Assembly: GCA_022566775.1 (NCBI GenBank)
Contig: JADFIJ010000006.1
Span: 1-35,216 of the forward strand
Reading direction: 5' to 3'
DNA length: 35,216 nucleotides
Origin: Pseudomonadota bacterium
GTDB taxonomy: Bacteria; Pseudomonadota; Gammaproteobacteria; Pseudomonadales; Pseudohongiellaceae
The notes under the pieces are model-generated. The model did not search any database, was not told where the DNA came from, and saw nothing but the letters and a program-made list of their open reading frames with translations. Shown here piece by piece: positions 6,679 to 18,847 of this stretch; the first letter of the stretch is position 1, and each line of letters begins with the position of its first letter. The translations under genes were made by a program, and so were the position numbers.

Positions 6679-9600
6679 ATGAAGTCAAAATCTAAAATGT
6701 TCATCGATCGCCTTTGCTATAACTTTTTGCTGTTATGTATTGCAATCTACACGCCCGCAAATTTTGCCGCCGAAGAAGTCATAGCCGGGCGCGTCGTCGC
6801 AGTCAGCGGAACAGTGCGCGCCGTCGATGGCAGTGGCAGCGCCAGACAATTGAGTCGCCGATCTGAAATATTTGTTGGCGATACAATCGAGACCCAGCCT
6901 GCGTCGTTCGCCCAGATTCGCATGACTGACTCCGCGATCATCTCCTTGAAGGAATCCACTCGATTTGAAATTGTCGCTTACAGCTATGTGGAAAACCCAC
7001 AAACTGATATTTCAACAATGCGTCTCATCGAAGGCGGATTTAGAACCATCACCGGCAGGATCGGCCAGCAAAATATAGATGCTTACACTGTAGAGACTGA
7101 ATTTGCGACCATCGGCATTCGCGGTACCGACCATGAAGGGGTTATAACTGATGCCTTGTACACAGGCGTATATGACGGTGGTACAACGCTGTCTAATAAC
7201 GCAGATACGCTGGAACTGGGGCTGGGAGCAGATTATGACTTCGGTGTGGCCACCGATCCCAACACCCCGCCTCAAGGATTGGTATTACAGCCGGCCGAAT
7301 TAGGCAATATTCCTGTATTGAACGTAGCCGAACCGGAAGAGGAGGAAGACGACGACGGTGCTGGTGATGACAACGCAGATGATGGCGTGAACGACGCCGC
7401 AGATGGTGGCGCGAACGACGCTGCAGATGCTGGTGCTGGCGATGACGGTGGTGCTGCCGATCAGGCTGATGGTGGTGGTGGTGGAGATGACGGCGGTAAC
7501 GTACTAGCAGCAGATCTCGGCACCGGAGCCGCTGACGATGGCGCTCCCGCCCTCAGCCTGGTGGATACGGAAACAAGTTTGGGGGTCGATACATCTGGAA
7601 CTACTGCAGTAGCTGCGGAAACCAATGAAATTCAGGTTAACCCGAATGAGACCAGCGGTGACGGGCGTGTCGATTGCGCAGTCAATTCCTCGCTCGCGGC
7701 CTGTAAACCTGAAGATGATGATGAGACAGAGCCCGAGCCCGAGCCTGAACCTGAGCCCGAACCTGAACCTGAGCCCGAACCTGAACCTGAACCTGAACCT
7801 GAGCCCGAACCTGAGCCCGAACCTGAACCTGAACCTGAGCCCGAACCTGAACCTGAGCCGGAACCAGAACCAGAGCCCGTCACACCGGTGCTAAGCGATA
7901 TCGAAATTAATCAACTTCGGCGAGTAGGATTTGTCACCGTAAGCAGTGGCAGCAGCAAGGGGATCACCACTGGTTTGCTCGGCATTACCAACGTCAACCT
8001 GCTCGCGGTTTCGAGCACGGCCGACCCGCGCAACCAGGCCGGTGATGAGCCACTTTTTATTCTTGGTCGAGAATCTGCATCGCTCCAAAGCCTGCAGACC
8101 AGCGTCGCAGGGTTTTCAGTGGACTGGGCCGTCTGGGATGGCTCTGCGTCGACTCCGGTAACTAAATTTACCGACCCCGATGACGACTCCGCACGAGACT
8201 TACTCCCGAACCGAATGGTTGTGGTCGCCGTCCTCCCAACTGCGCTCGGTAACTTGCGCGGAAGTGCAACCTACAGTACCCATAAAACCGATGACGACAC
8301 ACCGCCCTTCATCGGCCTCACCGGCACCGCGATTACCAGTGGCATCAGTGGTGTGTGGGCAACGATTTCGGTGGATCTGGACACCGGCGCTTTGTCTGAC
8401 GGCTCCCTGCGGGTTTGTCTGGGTGGTACAGACAAATGCACCAGTCAAAGCGGTGGCGACTGGGAAGAAGAATGGCTAGGCAGTTTCGGCGGCACCGTGG
8501 TTGACGGCGTGCTGATACCCACGGCGATAACCGGGACCCGCCTCTTCGGCGATGCCGATACATCATCGATGAATGGCCTGGTTACTGGTGTCTTTACCGG
8601 TAGCGAGGCGGAAGCTTTTGCCCTGGGCTTTCAACTGCAGGATAGCGCCGATGCCGATAGCTCGATCAATGGGGCGACCTTGCTGGAGAAGAGCACGGTC
8701 ACAACGGTGGACAAGCTCGCGCTGGCGGAACAGGGGTTCTCCCTGTTGCCGGCGAGTGATCCTTTCGTGAAAATTACCAGCACGCAGCTAGCCAGTATTT
8801 CTGGCGTTTTCCGCCTCGATGTCAGTGGCGAAATCACTGCTTTCCAGGGCGTTCAACAATTCGCAGGCGTCGATGACAGCAGCATTTCTTCGATACAAAG
8901 ATTCGTCTTTGACATTAACTTCGATACCGGAAGCCTGAGCAATGGCGGCCTGGTGGTAGCAACGGCTAGCGGCGCTATCTGGGACACCCAGTTTTCCGGA
9001 TTCATTAATGGCGATTTGATCGACATGACTGTCACCGGCGGCACCATCACAGGAATAGACAGCACAACTATCGATCCGGCGAGTTCTGTCAGAGGTGATA
9101 TTGCTGGATTCTTTTTCGCCTCCACGGCCTTCGAGGATCCCACTCCCGATGCTGACAGACCGGAAATCATCGATGGCCTGGTGAGCGGCTTCAGTCTCCA
9201 CGATGAGAATTCCAGTTACACCCTCACGGGCAGTCTACTGGTTGGTGATTACACCCCGGAACCCGAACCCACACCAGAGCCCGAACCTACGCCAGCTCCC
9301 GCACTGGCGGCCGGCACTCATTCAGCATTCATCAGTTGGGGCCCCTGGGTAAATCCTGTCGCACAAAATTTCGTGGTAGTGGAAATTATCGATGCCGACA
9401 GGGCGACCATCAGCTCGGGGGATTTCCTGGCCGATGTTAACCCGGCTCCGGTTTCCAGCATGACAGGTACTTTGCACTCCTATGAGAATGGTGCCAGCGC
9501 CAGCTTTACCGGTAGTGGTAGTGCCGGCAGTATCTCCAGCGTACTCGCACACCTGCATGTTGATTTCGACTCCGGCGCGATTACCGAGGGTACACTGGAA

Positions 9601-9849
9601 GTGGGCGTCGCCAGTTTGCAAACCTGGTCAATTAATTTTAGCGGCTCCGTGAACGGCGGCGTCGCCAGGCTGAGTTCTAGCGGCGGATCGCTTTCGGAGC
9701 TGGGCGCGCTCGTCAGCTCTTCCATCGGCGCCAATCTCGTCGGATTGTTTACCGGTGACTCCGCAACCTGGTTTGTGGGAGGCTTCAACCTGATCGACAT
9801 ACTCGACGATTCTAATTCGGTTCAAGGCCTCTATGTTATCGAACGCTGA
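6679..9849 (+). CDS. FecR-domain protein with Glu-Pro spacer and three TbpB-barrel-like modules
   Basis: A 1056-residue exported protein. A signal peptide ends near ANFA-AEE, and I see no lipobox Cys. Residues about 35-150 form a FecR domain ([20 protein letters not shown], then [15 protein letters not shown]). A D/A/G-rich acidic linker follows (about 215-310), then about 24 Glu-Pro dipeptides (about 352-400). The rest contains three related modules. Each has a D-x-D/F-TG-x-L-S-x-G strand pair (near residues 564, 747 and 961), a W-x(n)-F-S/G-G stretch and a G-x-F-T-G-x-x-A-x-x-F-x-x-G-F-x-L-x-D closing motif. The third ends the protein at QGLYVIER. A second short Pro-Glu linker separates modules two and three. 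The closing motif resembles the barrel ends of TbpB-like Slam substrates. The protein is likely the partner of the preceding barrel protein. Ligand unknown. Confidence 0.7.
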   Translation: MKSKSKMFIDRLCYNFLLLCIAIYTPANFAAEEVIAGRVVAVSGTVRAVDGSGSARQLSRRSEIFVGDTIETQPASFAQIRMTDSAIISLKESTRFEIVAYSYVENPQTDISTMRLIEGGFRTITGRIGQQNIDAYTVETEFATIGIRGTDHEGVITDALYTGVYDGGTTLSNNADTLELGLGADYDFGVATDPNTPPQGLVLQPAELGNIPVLNVAEPEEEEDDDGAGDDNADDGVNDAADGGANDAADAGAGDDGGAADQADGGGGGDDGGNVLAADLGTGAADDGAPALSLVDTETSLGVDTSGTTAVAAETNEIQVNPNETSGDGRVDCAVNSSLAACKPEDDDETEPEPEPEPEPEPEPEPEPEPEPEPEPEPEPEPEPEPEPEPEPEPEPEPEPVTPVLSDIEINQLRRVGFVTVSSGSSKGITTGLLGITNVNLLAVSSTADPRNQAGDEPLFILGRESASLQSLQTSVAGFSVDWAVWDGSASTPVTKFTDPDDDSARDLLPNRMVVVAVLPTALGNLRGSATYSTHKTDDDTPPFIGLTGTAITSGISGVWATISVDLDTGALSDGSLRVCLGGTDKCTSQSGGDWEEEWLGSFGGTVVDGVLIPTAITGTRLFGDADTSSMNGLVTGVFTGSEAEAFALGFQLQDSADADSSINGATLLEKSTVTTVDKLALAEQGFSLLPASDPFVKITSTQLASISGVFRLDVSGEITAFQGVQQFAGVDDSSISSIQRFVFDINFDTGSLSNGGLVVATASGAIWDTQFSGFINGDLIDMTVTGGTITGIDSTTIDPASSVRGDIAGFFFASTAFEDPTPDADRPEIIDGLVSGFSLHDENSSYTLTGSLLVGDYTPEPEPTPEPEPTPAPALAAGTHSAFISWGPWVNPVAQNFVVVEIIDADRATISSGDFLADVNPAPVSSMTGTLHSYENGASASFTGSGSAGSISSVLAHLHVDFDSGAITEGTLEVGVASLQTWSINFSGSVNGGVARLSSSGGSLSELGALVSSSIGANLVGLFTGDSATWFVGGFNLIDILDDSNSVQGLYVIER
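7731..7878 (+). repeat. Hexanucleotide Glu-Pro coding tract
   Basis: About 24 tandem copies of a GARCCN hexamer, mostly GAGCCC and GAACCT, encode (Glu-Pro)n inside the FecR-domain gene. The codons are interspersed (GAG/GAA, CCC/CCT), yet blocks such as GAGCCCGAACCTGAACCT recur, suggesting duplication by slippage. Length changes in units of six keep the frame. The opposite strand reads as a spurious Gly-Ser ORF. A shorter, similar tract lies at about 9256-9298. Confidence 0.9.
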
Positions 9850-9968
9850 ACCTACGCGCTTAAACCTGTCGATAAATAACAAAGGCATATATCTATTGCG
9901 GATACACGCTTTTTGGTTTGGCCGCAGCCACTGAGATCGATCAGCTGTATGGCAGGGGATTGATCGTT

Positions 9969-10385
9969 TCAATCCTCATCGGCTTTGTTGTCAAAGCCCA
10001 ATGACGCCGAATTGATACAGTAGCGTAAGCCGGTTTCCGCCGGCCCATCGGGAAATACATGCCCTAGATGGGTATCACACTTGCTGCAAACGACCTCCGT
10101 TCGCATCATGCCCCCTGAATTGTCCACTTGCTCGGACACACAGTCCGAGTTCGATGGCGCACAAAAACTGGGCCAGCCACAACCGGAATCGTATTTGGTT
10201 TGTGAAGAGAACAAGAGCTCACCACACCCGGCACAGCGATACGTACCCTCCTCCTTTGAGTCCCAGTACTTACCGGTAAAAGCCTGCTCGGTGCCTTTTT
10301 CGCGACAGACACGATATTGCTCATCTGAAAGTTGCTGTCGCCACTGGGCTTCCGTTTTCGTAATTTTGTTCTCGGTCTCACTCAT
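9969..10385 (-). CDS. msrB: Peptide-methionine (R)-S-oxide reductase MsrB
   Basis: Reduces methionine-R-sulfoxide in proteins, using thioredoxin. The 138-residue, single-domain cytosolic form carries the two zinc-binding pairs CAGC and CSKC, the GCGWPSF motif, [10 protein letters not shown], and the catalytic Cys in RYCINSASL. The start is the ATG giving [10 protein letters not shown]. It is convergent with the FecR gene and divergent from alaA. From memory, pseudomonads also place msrB next to an alaA-type aminotransferase, so the pairing looks conserved. An imperfect inverted repeat, CGATCA/TGATCG (9938-9943 with 9961-9966), lies beside the stop and has no T-run. Confidence 0.97.
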   Translation of the reverse strand: MSETENKITKTEAQWRQQLSDEQYRVCREKGTEQAFTGKYWDSKEEGTYRCAGCGELLFSSQTKYDSGCGWPSFCAPSNSDCVSEQVDNSGGMMRTEVVCSKCDTHLGHVFPDGPAETGLRYCINSASLGFDNKADED

Positions 10386-10520
10386 AAATCATTCTCACTC
10401 AGAAGCTGGAGAGGCACTACTTTCAGATCGACACTATGCCGAAAACCTGACGCCTGGATCCGGGTCATCAGCTCGAATCCGAAGCTCGCATGATCGGGTC
10501 CCCACATGTCCCAGACTGCA

Positions 10521-10547
10521 TTGATGTTACAATGAACGGTTTATCAT
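10521..10547 (+). promoter_or_regulatory. Candidate alaA promoter
   Basis: TTGATG (10521-10526) and TATCAT (10542-10547) match -35 and -10 hexamers at four and five of six positions, but the spacer is only 15 bases. Transcription would begin close to the ATG at 10565. An overlapping TACAAT at 10528-10533 is an alternative -10. Confidence 0.3.
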
Positions 10548-10564
10548 CTGGCCCTGGAACCTAA

Positions 10565-11776
10565 ATGGATAATATCACGCAATCAGACAAGCTCAATAAT
10601 GTCTGTTACGACATTCGCGGTCCGGTACTGGATCGCGCCCGCCGGCTGGAGGAAGACGGTCATCAGATATTGCGGCTGAACATCGGCAATCCGGCACCCT
10701 TCGGATTCAATGCGCCCGACGAAATTCTACATGACGTCATCCATAACCTGTCCAGCGCCCAGGGCTATTGCGATTCCAAGGGTTTATATTCAGCCCGTAA
10801 GGCCATCATGCAGGAGTGTCAGAAGATCGGTATCGATGGCGTCGATATCGATGATATTTATTTGGGCAATGGTGTCAGCGAGCTGATTACCATGTCCATG
10901 CAGGCCCTGTTGAACAACGGCGACGAAGTCTTGATTCCGGCTCCGGATTATCCGCTATGGACAGCCGCTGTCAGCCTCAGCGGTGGCAAGCCGGTACATT
11001 ATGTGTGCGACGAAGCCGCCGACTGGTTTCCGGATATAGGGGATATCGAAGCCAAGATAAGTCCTGACACCCGGGCGCTGGTGGTCATAAATCCTAATAA
11101 TCCCACCGGCGCGGTCTACAGCAGGGAAATTTTACTGGAACTGATTGAACTTGCACGGCGACATGACCTCATCCTCTTCACCGACGAAATATATAGCAAG
11201 ATCGTCTACGATGAAGCGGAATATATAGCGCTGGCCTCCCTCGCCGATGACTTGTTTATCGTCAGCTTTAATGGACTCTCGAAGTCGTACCGCCTGGCGG
11301 GCTTTCGATCTGGCTGGATGATTCTAAGCGGCAACAAGGCATCGGCAGAAGACTATATCGAAGGCCTGGAGATTCTCACCAATATGCGGCTGTGCGCCAA
11401 TGTTCCTGCTCAATTCGCGGTACAAACCGCACTCGGAGGTCATCAGAGTATTAACGAATTGATCCTACCTGGGGGTCGTCTGAAGGTACAGCGTGACCTG
11501 GCCTGGGAACTGCTAAGCCAGATTCCTGGCGTCAGCTGCGTCAAGCCCGGCGGCGCGATATACATGTTCCCGAAACTGGATCCCTCTGTTTACCGGATTG
11601 AAAATGACGTCGCGCTGATTATGGATATCCTCGAGCAGGAGAAGATACTGCTGGTGCAGGGTAGTGCCTTTAATATTCAGGACAGTCAACATTTCAGGCT
11701 GGTGTTTCTACCGCGCGAAGATGAACTGAAGCAAGCCGTGCATCAGATTGCTCGCGTGCTGGAGCAGTATCGATAG
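10565..11776 (+). CDS. alaA: Alanine transaminase AlaA, PLP-dependent class I aminotransferase
   Basis: Interconverts pyruvate plus glutamate with alanine plus 2-oxoglutarate in the cytosol. The 403-residue length and the N-terminus resemble the AlaA (YfbQ) group, which has the early segment YDIRGPVLDRARRLEEDGH and LRLNIGNPAPFGF. The PLP pocket is visible as APDYPLW, VINPNNPTGAVYS, TDEIYSKIVYD, and the Schiff-base Lys in SLSKSYRLAGFRSGW. The C-terminal domain has KPGGAIYMFPKLD and the substrate-binding Arg in FRLVFLP. The start ATG is supported by the family-like N-terminus; the Shine-Dalgarno (GGAAC) is modest. Divergent from msrB and convergent with pdxB, so probably monocistronic. Confidence 0.93.
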   Translation: MDNITQSDKLNNVCYDIRGPVLDRARRLEEDGHQILRLNIGNPAPFGFNAPDEILHDVIHNLSSAQGYCDSKGLYSARKAIMQECQKIGIDGVDIDDIYLGNGVSELITMSMQALLNNGDEVLIPAPDYPLWTAAVSLSGGKPVHYVCDEAADWFPDIGDIEAKISPDTRALVVINPNNPTGAVYSREILLELIELARRHDLILFTDEIYSKIVYDEAEYIALASLADDLFIVSFNGLSKSYRLAGFRSGWMILSGNKASAEDYIEGLEILTNMRLCANVPAQFAVQTALGGHQSINELILPGGRLKVQRDLAWELLSQIPGVSCVKPGGAIYMFPKLDPSVYRIENDVALIMDILEQEKILLVQGSAFNIQDSQHFRLVFLPREDELKQAVHQIARVLEQYR

Positions 11777-11795
11777 CGGTAGGCCCGCCTGCCAG

Positions 11796-12926
11796 TCAGA
11801 CCCACTCGAACCCCATGGCCGCGAATAATTTCAGGCTACTGCGATCCCATTGTTCACGCTCGATCGAGTAATTTTTGAACTCTAACCGCTGCCTCTGAGA
11901 GTTCCTGAACTCGTCGAAAGCGGATATCCCGGCGCCCCTCGCCAGGGACTGCTTGAATTCCTGGCTGATTTTGCTCAGTGGCAAGACATCCAGCAGCGTC
12001 GCCCACTGCGGCAGTTCACTTCCCTGGCGCCAGCCAACTGGGGTCGGCGGGGTTTTCCCCGCCGCTGTCGTCACCGTATCCCGACCTGGTTCGATGGGGG
12101 AAAAATACCGCTGGAACCCACGCAGAATACACTCGGTAGCGGCTACCTTGGCCGGCTGGCTATATCCCGCAATGTGCGGTGTGGCAATGTCCACACGCAG
12201 TGCCAGGCTCACATCGATATCCGGTTCATTTTCCCATACATCGAACACCGTGGTTATATCAGCGCGGTCTGTCAGCAACTCAGCCAGGGCATGCTCGTCC
12301 ACGACTGCGCCGCGACAGGTGTTAATCAGGACCGAATCGGCTGGTAGTAATTCCAACTGTTTAGCCCCGACCAGATTGGCGGTTGGGTGAGCGCCGACCT
12401 GAGTCAGGGGCACATGCAAGGAAACTACCTTACACTGCATGGCCTGATCGAGAGTACGGCAGTGGGAGCCACGAACTCCCAAGAATGGATCGTAGACACG
12501 ATGGGCAATACCGAGCCCGGCAAGCTTGTTAGCGAACAGACCACCCACCCTGCCGCCACCGATAATTCCCACCTCCATCTCGGCCACAGCAATTTTCTGT
12601 TTCAGCAGCGCGAAGGCGAGAGCAGCAAAGCAATAGTCGACCACGGCGTTGGCGTTACTGCCCTTGGCATCGGCAAAGCCAATATCCTGATCGGCAAGAT
12701 AATCGAGATCGATATGATCGACGCCGCTGCTGGCGGTGGCGATAAATCTAACGGCAGTGCCATCGAGCAGGGAGCGGTCGACGCGAGTAACAGACCTTAT
12801 CAGCAGGGCATCGGCATCGATGAGGTCGGCGTTGCTGATTTTTCTGCCGGGAATTAGAACCAACTCACCGAGCTCGCGAAAGCTGCTTTCTATCTCAATT
12901 ATATTGGCATCGGCTACTATTTTCAT
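11796..12926 (-). CDS. pdxB: Erythronate-4-phosphate dehydrogenase PdxB
   Basis: Oxidises 4-phosphoerythronate, the second step of the DXP-dependent pyridoxal phosphate pathway. It has the 2-hydroxyacid dehydrogenase fold. Visible features are VGIIGGGRVGGLFANKLAGL (NAD-binding Rossmann motif), TASSGVDHIDLDYL, INTCRGAVVDEHAL with the catalytic Arg, the Glu in DVWENEPDID, and the catalytic His in TPHIAGYS. A C-terminal PdxB-type dimerisation domain follows. I use the ATG at 12926 (MKIVADANI); the track start is a TTG two codons upstream. It is the last gene of the minus-strand run, 29 bases after the exonuclease gene. Confidence 0.95.
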   Translation of the reverse strand: MKIVADANIIEIESSFRELGELVLIPGRKISNADLIDADALLIRSVTRVDRSLLDGTAVRFIATASSGVDHIDLDYLADQDIGFADAKGSNANAVVDYCFAALAFALLKQKIAVAEMEVGIIGGGRVGGLFANKLAGLGIAHRVYDPFLGVRGSHCRTLDQAMQCKVVSLHVPLTQVGAHPTANLVGAKQLELLPADSVLINTCRGAVVDEHALAELLTDRADITTVFDVWENEPDIDVSLALRVDIATPHIAGYSQPAKVAATECILRGFQRYFSPIEPGRDTVTTAAGKTPPTPVGWRQGSELPQWATLLDVLPLSKISQEFKQSLARGAGISAFDEFRNSQRQRLEFKNYSIEREQWDRSSLKLFAAMGFEWV

Positions 12927-12955
12927 TGTCAAGACATCGACCAGGGCCCTTGTAC

Positions 12956-13897
12956 TCAGACGATCTGACGCGTCTGGGACAGGATGTGATCAAGGTCCCG
13001 ACCCGCAAAGTTGTATTCTGTCAGGAAACTTTCCAAGCCTTTCATGTCGGGACGCCCTCGCACCATCGTTTCCAGGCTCGTATTCGCGAACGCCTCGTCA
13101 TCATCGCTTACATCGCAGACGATCGTCGCCAGCAGCTTGCTCAATTCGGCAGATTCACGATTTGCCGCCAGAATAGCGGGCAGGCGGGTCGCGCCGCGCA
13201 AGGACAATGCCCCCACCTTATCCAGATTGCGGTAGATACCTTCCACGCTGCCAAACTCCTCCAGCAATGCCCGCGCCTTGACCGGGCCCACACCCGGCAC
13301 CCCGCTGATACAATCCACCGAATCCCCGACCAGGCCAAGATAATCTGTAAATTGCTCAGGCCACACACCGTAGTCATTCAAAATATCATTACGAAAGCGC
13401 TTAACATTGCCACTGTAGTCCCACAGACAATCCTGCTTCGAAACCAATAGCTGGGCCAGGTCTTTGTCTCTTGAGACGATGTGAATCGCACAGGCCTTGG
13501 TTTCCTGACGCACGTTGCTGGCCATGGTGCCAATGATATCGTCTGCCTCATACACCTTGCTGACGAATGAAATCAAGCCAAGGATGCCACAAATTTCGGA
13601 GCAGGCCTGTAGTTGCATGGCGAGATTCTCGTCCGGCAACTCACGGTTGGATTTGTAGTCGGGGCTCAGTTCATGGCGAAATCCGCAGAACAGACTGGCG
13701 TCATGGGCGACGGCTAAATGGGTGGGTTTTACCCGTCGCAAAAACTGCAAGAGGAATAGAGTGAAGCCATAGAGGGCACTCAGCTCGGTGCCCTCGGTAC
13801 TGCGACATTCCACGTAGGGTGAAAAATGGGATTGAAATATATAGATCGAAGCATCGAGCAGGTAGACGATTTCTGGCTGATCGGCAGTCGTTGTCAC
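12956..13897 (-). CDS. 5'-3' exonuclease / flap endonuclease-like protein (PolA N-domain family)
   Basis: A 313-residue stand-alone version of the 5'-nuclease domain of DNA polymerase I, expected to cut 5' flaps or RNA primers during lagging-strand processing or repair. The metal-binding acidic residues appear intact: LLDAS, AHDAS, YEADDIIG, SRDKDLAQL and GDSVDCISGVPGVGPVKA. The last includes the helix-hairpin-helix (H3TH) DNA-binding motif. It is longer than E. coli ExoIX (Xni, about 250 residues), and I do not claim orthology. The start is a GTG. It lies between tusA (44 bases upstream) and pdxB (29 bases downstream), so it is probably cotranscribed with them. Confidence 0.88.
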   Translation of the reverse strand: MTTTADQPEIVYLLDASIYIFQSHFSPYVECRSTEGTELSALYGFTLFLLQFLRRVKPTHLAVAHDASLFCGFRHELSPDYKSNRELPDENLAMQLQACSEICGILGLISFVSKVYEADDIIGTMASNVRQETKACAIHIVSRDKDLAQLLVSKQDCLWDYSGNVKRFRNDILNDYGVWPEQFTDYLGLVGDSVDCISGVPGVGPVKARALLEEFGSVEGIYRNLDKVGALSLRGATRLPAILAANRESAELSKLLATIVCDVSDDDEAFANTSLETMVRGRPDMKGLESFLTEYNFAGRDLDHILSQTRQIV

Positions 13898-13941
13898 TGC
13901 TGTTACACCGCAGCAAGTAAGAGTAGTTGGATCACAGGCTC

Positions 13942-14217
13942 CTAACTTCCACTCTTGCGAATAAGATAGGTGTATTCTTCATCGGTCTGTGTCGTCTCGA
14001 GCAGTTCATGGCCGAGGTAGAGACAGAACTTTGGCACATCCCTGGAGGTCGAGGGGTCGGTAGCAGTCAAACGCAGCAATTCACCTGCTTCGATATCGCG
14101 AATCTTGTTATGCAATAACATCACCGGCTCTGGACAGAATAATCCCCTGGCATCGAGTTCCTGTTTCGGAATCAGGGATTTGTCTTTCGGGCTTGCATCG
14201 GTCATTGGTTTCGACAT
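13942..14217 (-). CDS. tusA: TusA-family sulfurtransferase
   Basis: A small sulfur carrier that accepts persulfide sulfur on the Cys of its CPxP motif and passes it on, classically for tRNA thiolation. The signature LDARGLFCPEPVMLLHNKIR is present, with the acceptor Cys in CPEP. The 91 residues fit the family, with a short polar N-terminal extension; MTDASP four codons in is an alternative start. It is 22 bases downstream of yheU and follows ttcA, another sulfur-inserting tRNA enzyme. That context suggests it could feed sulfur to TtcA or to MnmA, but the direct partner is inference. Other TusA-like paralogs serve sulfur oxidation or selenium metabolism, and no such genes are nearby. Confidence 0.88.
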   Translation of the reverse strand: MSKPMTDASPKDKSLIPKQELDARGLFCPEPVMLLHNKIRDIEAGELLRLTATDPSTSRDVPKFCLYLGHELLETTQTDEEYTYLIRKSGS

Positions 14218-14239
14218 TTTGGTTGGGATCTAATCAGGG

Positions 14240-14458
14240 CTACTTAAACTGCCGAACACAAGGCGCCAACTGACAGGTCCCAGTGTCGGGATCGTAATTG
14301 ATCAGCACCTCACCGTGCCGCAATTGATTAATAATCTGTTCGACTTTCTCATCCAGTGTATATTCCCGCTCTCCATAATCCGTTCCTTCGCGGGTAATGT
14401 ATTCTTCAATTACCGCTCTCAACACATCATCGGCCAACTGGGTATGGGGTATCTCCAT
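14240..14458 (-). CDS. yheU: YheU family protein (UPF0270), function unknown
   Basis: A 72-residue cytosolic protein. It matches the YheU family through MEIPHTQLADDVLRAVIEEY and the highly conserved REGTDYGE, followed by LDEKVEQIINQLRHGEVLI. The function is not established. It lies between ttcA (5 bases upstream) and tusA (22 bases downstream), so it is certainly within their transcription unit if that exists. The tight spacing to ttcA suggests translational coupling. No signal peptide or cofactor motif is visible. Confidence 0.93.
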   Translation of the reverse strand: MEIPHTQLADDVLRAVIEEYITREGTDYGEREYTLDEKVEQIINQLRHGEVLINYDPDTGTCQLAPCVRQFK

Positions 14459-14463
14459 TGCCG

Positions 14464-15351
14464 CTAAGCCAATTCCAGCACATTCAGCCCGGCGTCATTC
14501 TCAGCAGTCTGTTCCACCCCCTTGTTTTTCACTGCCTGGGGACCTGTCCTGAGATCAGAAAACGGGAAGCGGCTGGTATCCGCCAGTTGTGAGAGTGAGA
14601 CATTGGCGATGCTGCGGAAGATGCTTGCGACACGGCCCGGGTGTTCACGGTCCCAGTTTTGCAGCATGGACTTAATCGCCTGTCGCTGCAAATTGTCCTG
14701 AGAGCCACAGAGATTGCAAGGAATGATCGGAAAGTTCACCAGATCTGAATACAGACTAATCTCTTTCTCCTTGCAGTAGGCCAGCGGCCTTATCACGATG
14801 TTGCGTTTATCGTCGCTGAGTAATTTTGGCGGCATCGCCTTCAGCTTGCCACCGTAAAACATGTTCAGAAACAGGGTCTCGATAATATCATCCCGATGGT
14901 GGCCCAGGGCGATTTTGCTGGCGCCAATAGAGTCGGCGTAGTTGTACAGAATGCCACGCCGCAGGCGCGAACAGAGCCCGCAATAGGTTTTCCCTGCCGG
15001 CACTTTCTCGGTAACAATACTGTAGGTGTCTTGCTCAAGAATCTTGTAGTCGATGCCGAGGTTTGAAAGATAGTCTGGCAGCACATGTTCGGGAAAGTCC
15101 GGTTGTTTCTGGTCCAGGTTTACCACATGCAGACTGAAGTCTATGGGTGCATGTTTTTGCAGGTTAAGAAGGATGTCCAGCATGGTATAGGAATCTTTGC
15201 CGCCGGACAGGCAGACCATTATCAAATCGCCGTCTTCGATCATATTGTAATCGGCGATGGCCCGACCCACCTCACGACGCAAATTTTTACGACTGCGGTT
15301 TAGCTTGAATCGATTCCTGTTAACTGAGCTCATCTGCGATAGCGACTCCAT
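14464..15351 (-). CDS. ttcA: tRNA 2-thiocytidine(32) synthetase TtcA
   Basis: Makes 2-thiocytidine at position 32 of certain tRNAs, using ATP, an iron-sulfur cluster and sulfur from a cysteine desulfurase. The PP-loop ATP pyrophosphatase motif [13 protein letters not shown] is present. So are the cluster-binding Cys pair in [12 protein letters not shown] and the downstream Cys pair in [15 protein letters not shown]. The 295-residue length is typical. Two nearby starts exist, MESLSQ at 15351 and MSSVNR at 15333. It sits 18 bases after fadA and 5 bases before yheU in the long minus-strand run. Confidence 0.96.
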   Translation of the reverse strand: MESLSQMSSVNRNRFKLNRSRKNLRREVGRAIADYNMIEDGDLIMVCLSGGKDSYTMLDILLNLQKHAPIDFSLHVVNLDQKQPDFPEHVLPDYLSNLGIDYKILEQDTYSIVTEKVPAGKTYCGLCSRLRRGILYNYADSIGASKIALGHHRDDIIETLFLNMFYGGKLKAMPPKLLSDDKRNIVIRPLAYCKEKEISLYSDLVNFPIIPCNLCGSQDNLQRQAIKSMLQNWDREHPGRVASIFRSIANVSLSQLADTSRFPFSDLRTGPQAVKNKGVEQTAENDAGLNVLELA

Positions 15352-15369
15352 AAATGCTGGCCGGAAAAA

Positions 15370-18703
<3,334 letters not shown>

Positions 18704-18746
18704 TACGGTTACTCCACTATTTGAGTAGGCCTATTACGGGGGCCGC

Positions 18747-18775
18747 ATTATACCGCCGGCGGCAATAATTAAGAA
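18747..18775 (-). promoter_or_regulatory. Candidate fadB promoter with a palindrome in the spacer
   Basis: On the minus strand a perfect TATAAT (18747-18752) has a weak -35-like TTCTTA (18770-18775) at 17-base spacing. The perfect 10-bp palindrome CCGCCGGCGG (18753-18762) lies inside the spacer, where a repressor or activator could act. It does not look like the FadR or PsrA sites I know. Confidence 0.4.
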
Positions 18776-18847
18776 ATACGAGTTAGCCTGGATCAGAGGA
18801 TTTTTGGGGTACTATACTGGTGGGAGTTTCTAGGGGAATCGGGACAG

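Noticed and set aside
7731-7878. Possible CRISPR-like repeat array
   Set aside because: The repeats are contiguous six-base units without spacers and encode protein in frame.
7632-7883. Minus-strand ORF encoding a long Gly-Ser repeat
   Set aside because: It is the antisense reading of the (Glu-Pro)n tract in the FecR-domain gene, with no start signal or non-repetitive content of its own.
7625-7894. Plus-strand ORF rich in Asn-Leu-Ser-Pro
   Set aside because: Frame-shifted shadow of the same hexamer tract; the real frame continues through it from the FecR domain into the modules.
18704-18847. FadR or PsrA operator upstream of fadB
   Set aside because: No convincing CTGGTCNGACC-type or GAAAC/GTTTC-type palindrome was found.
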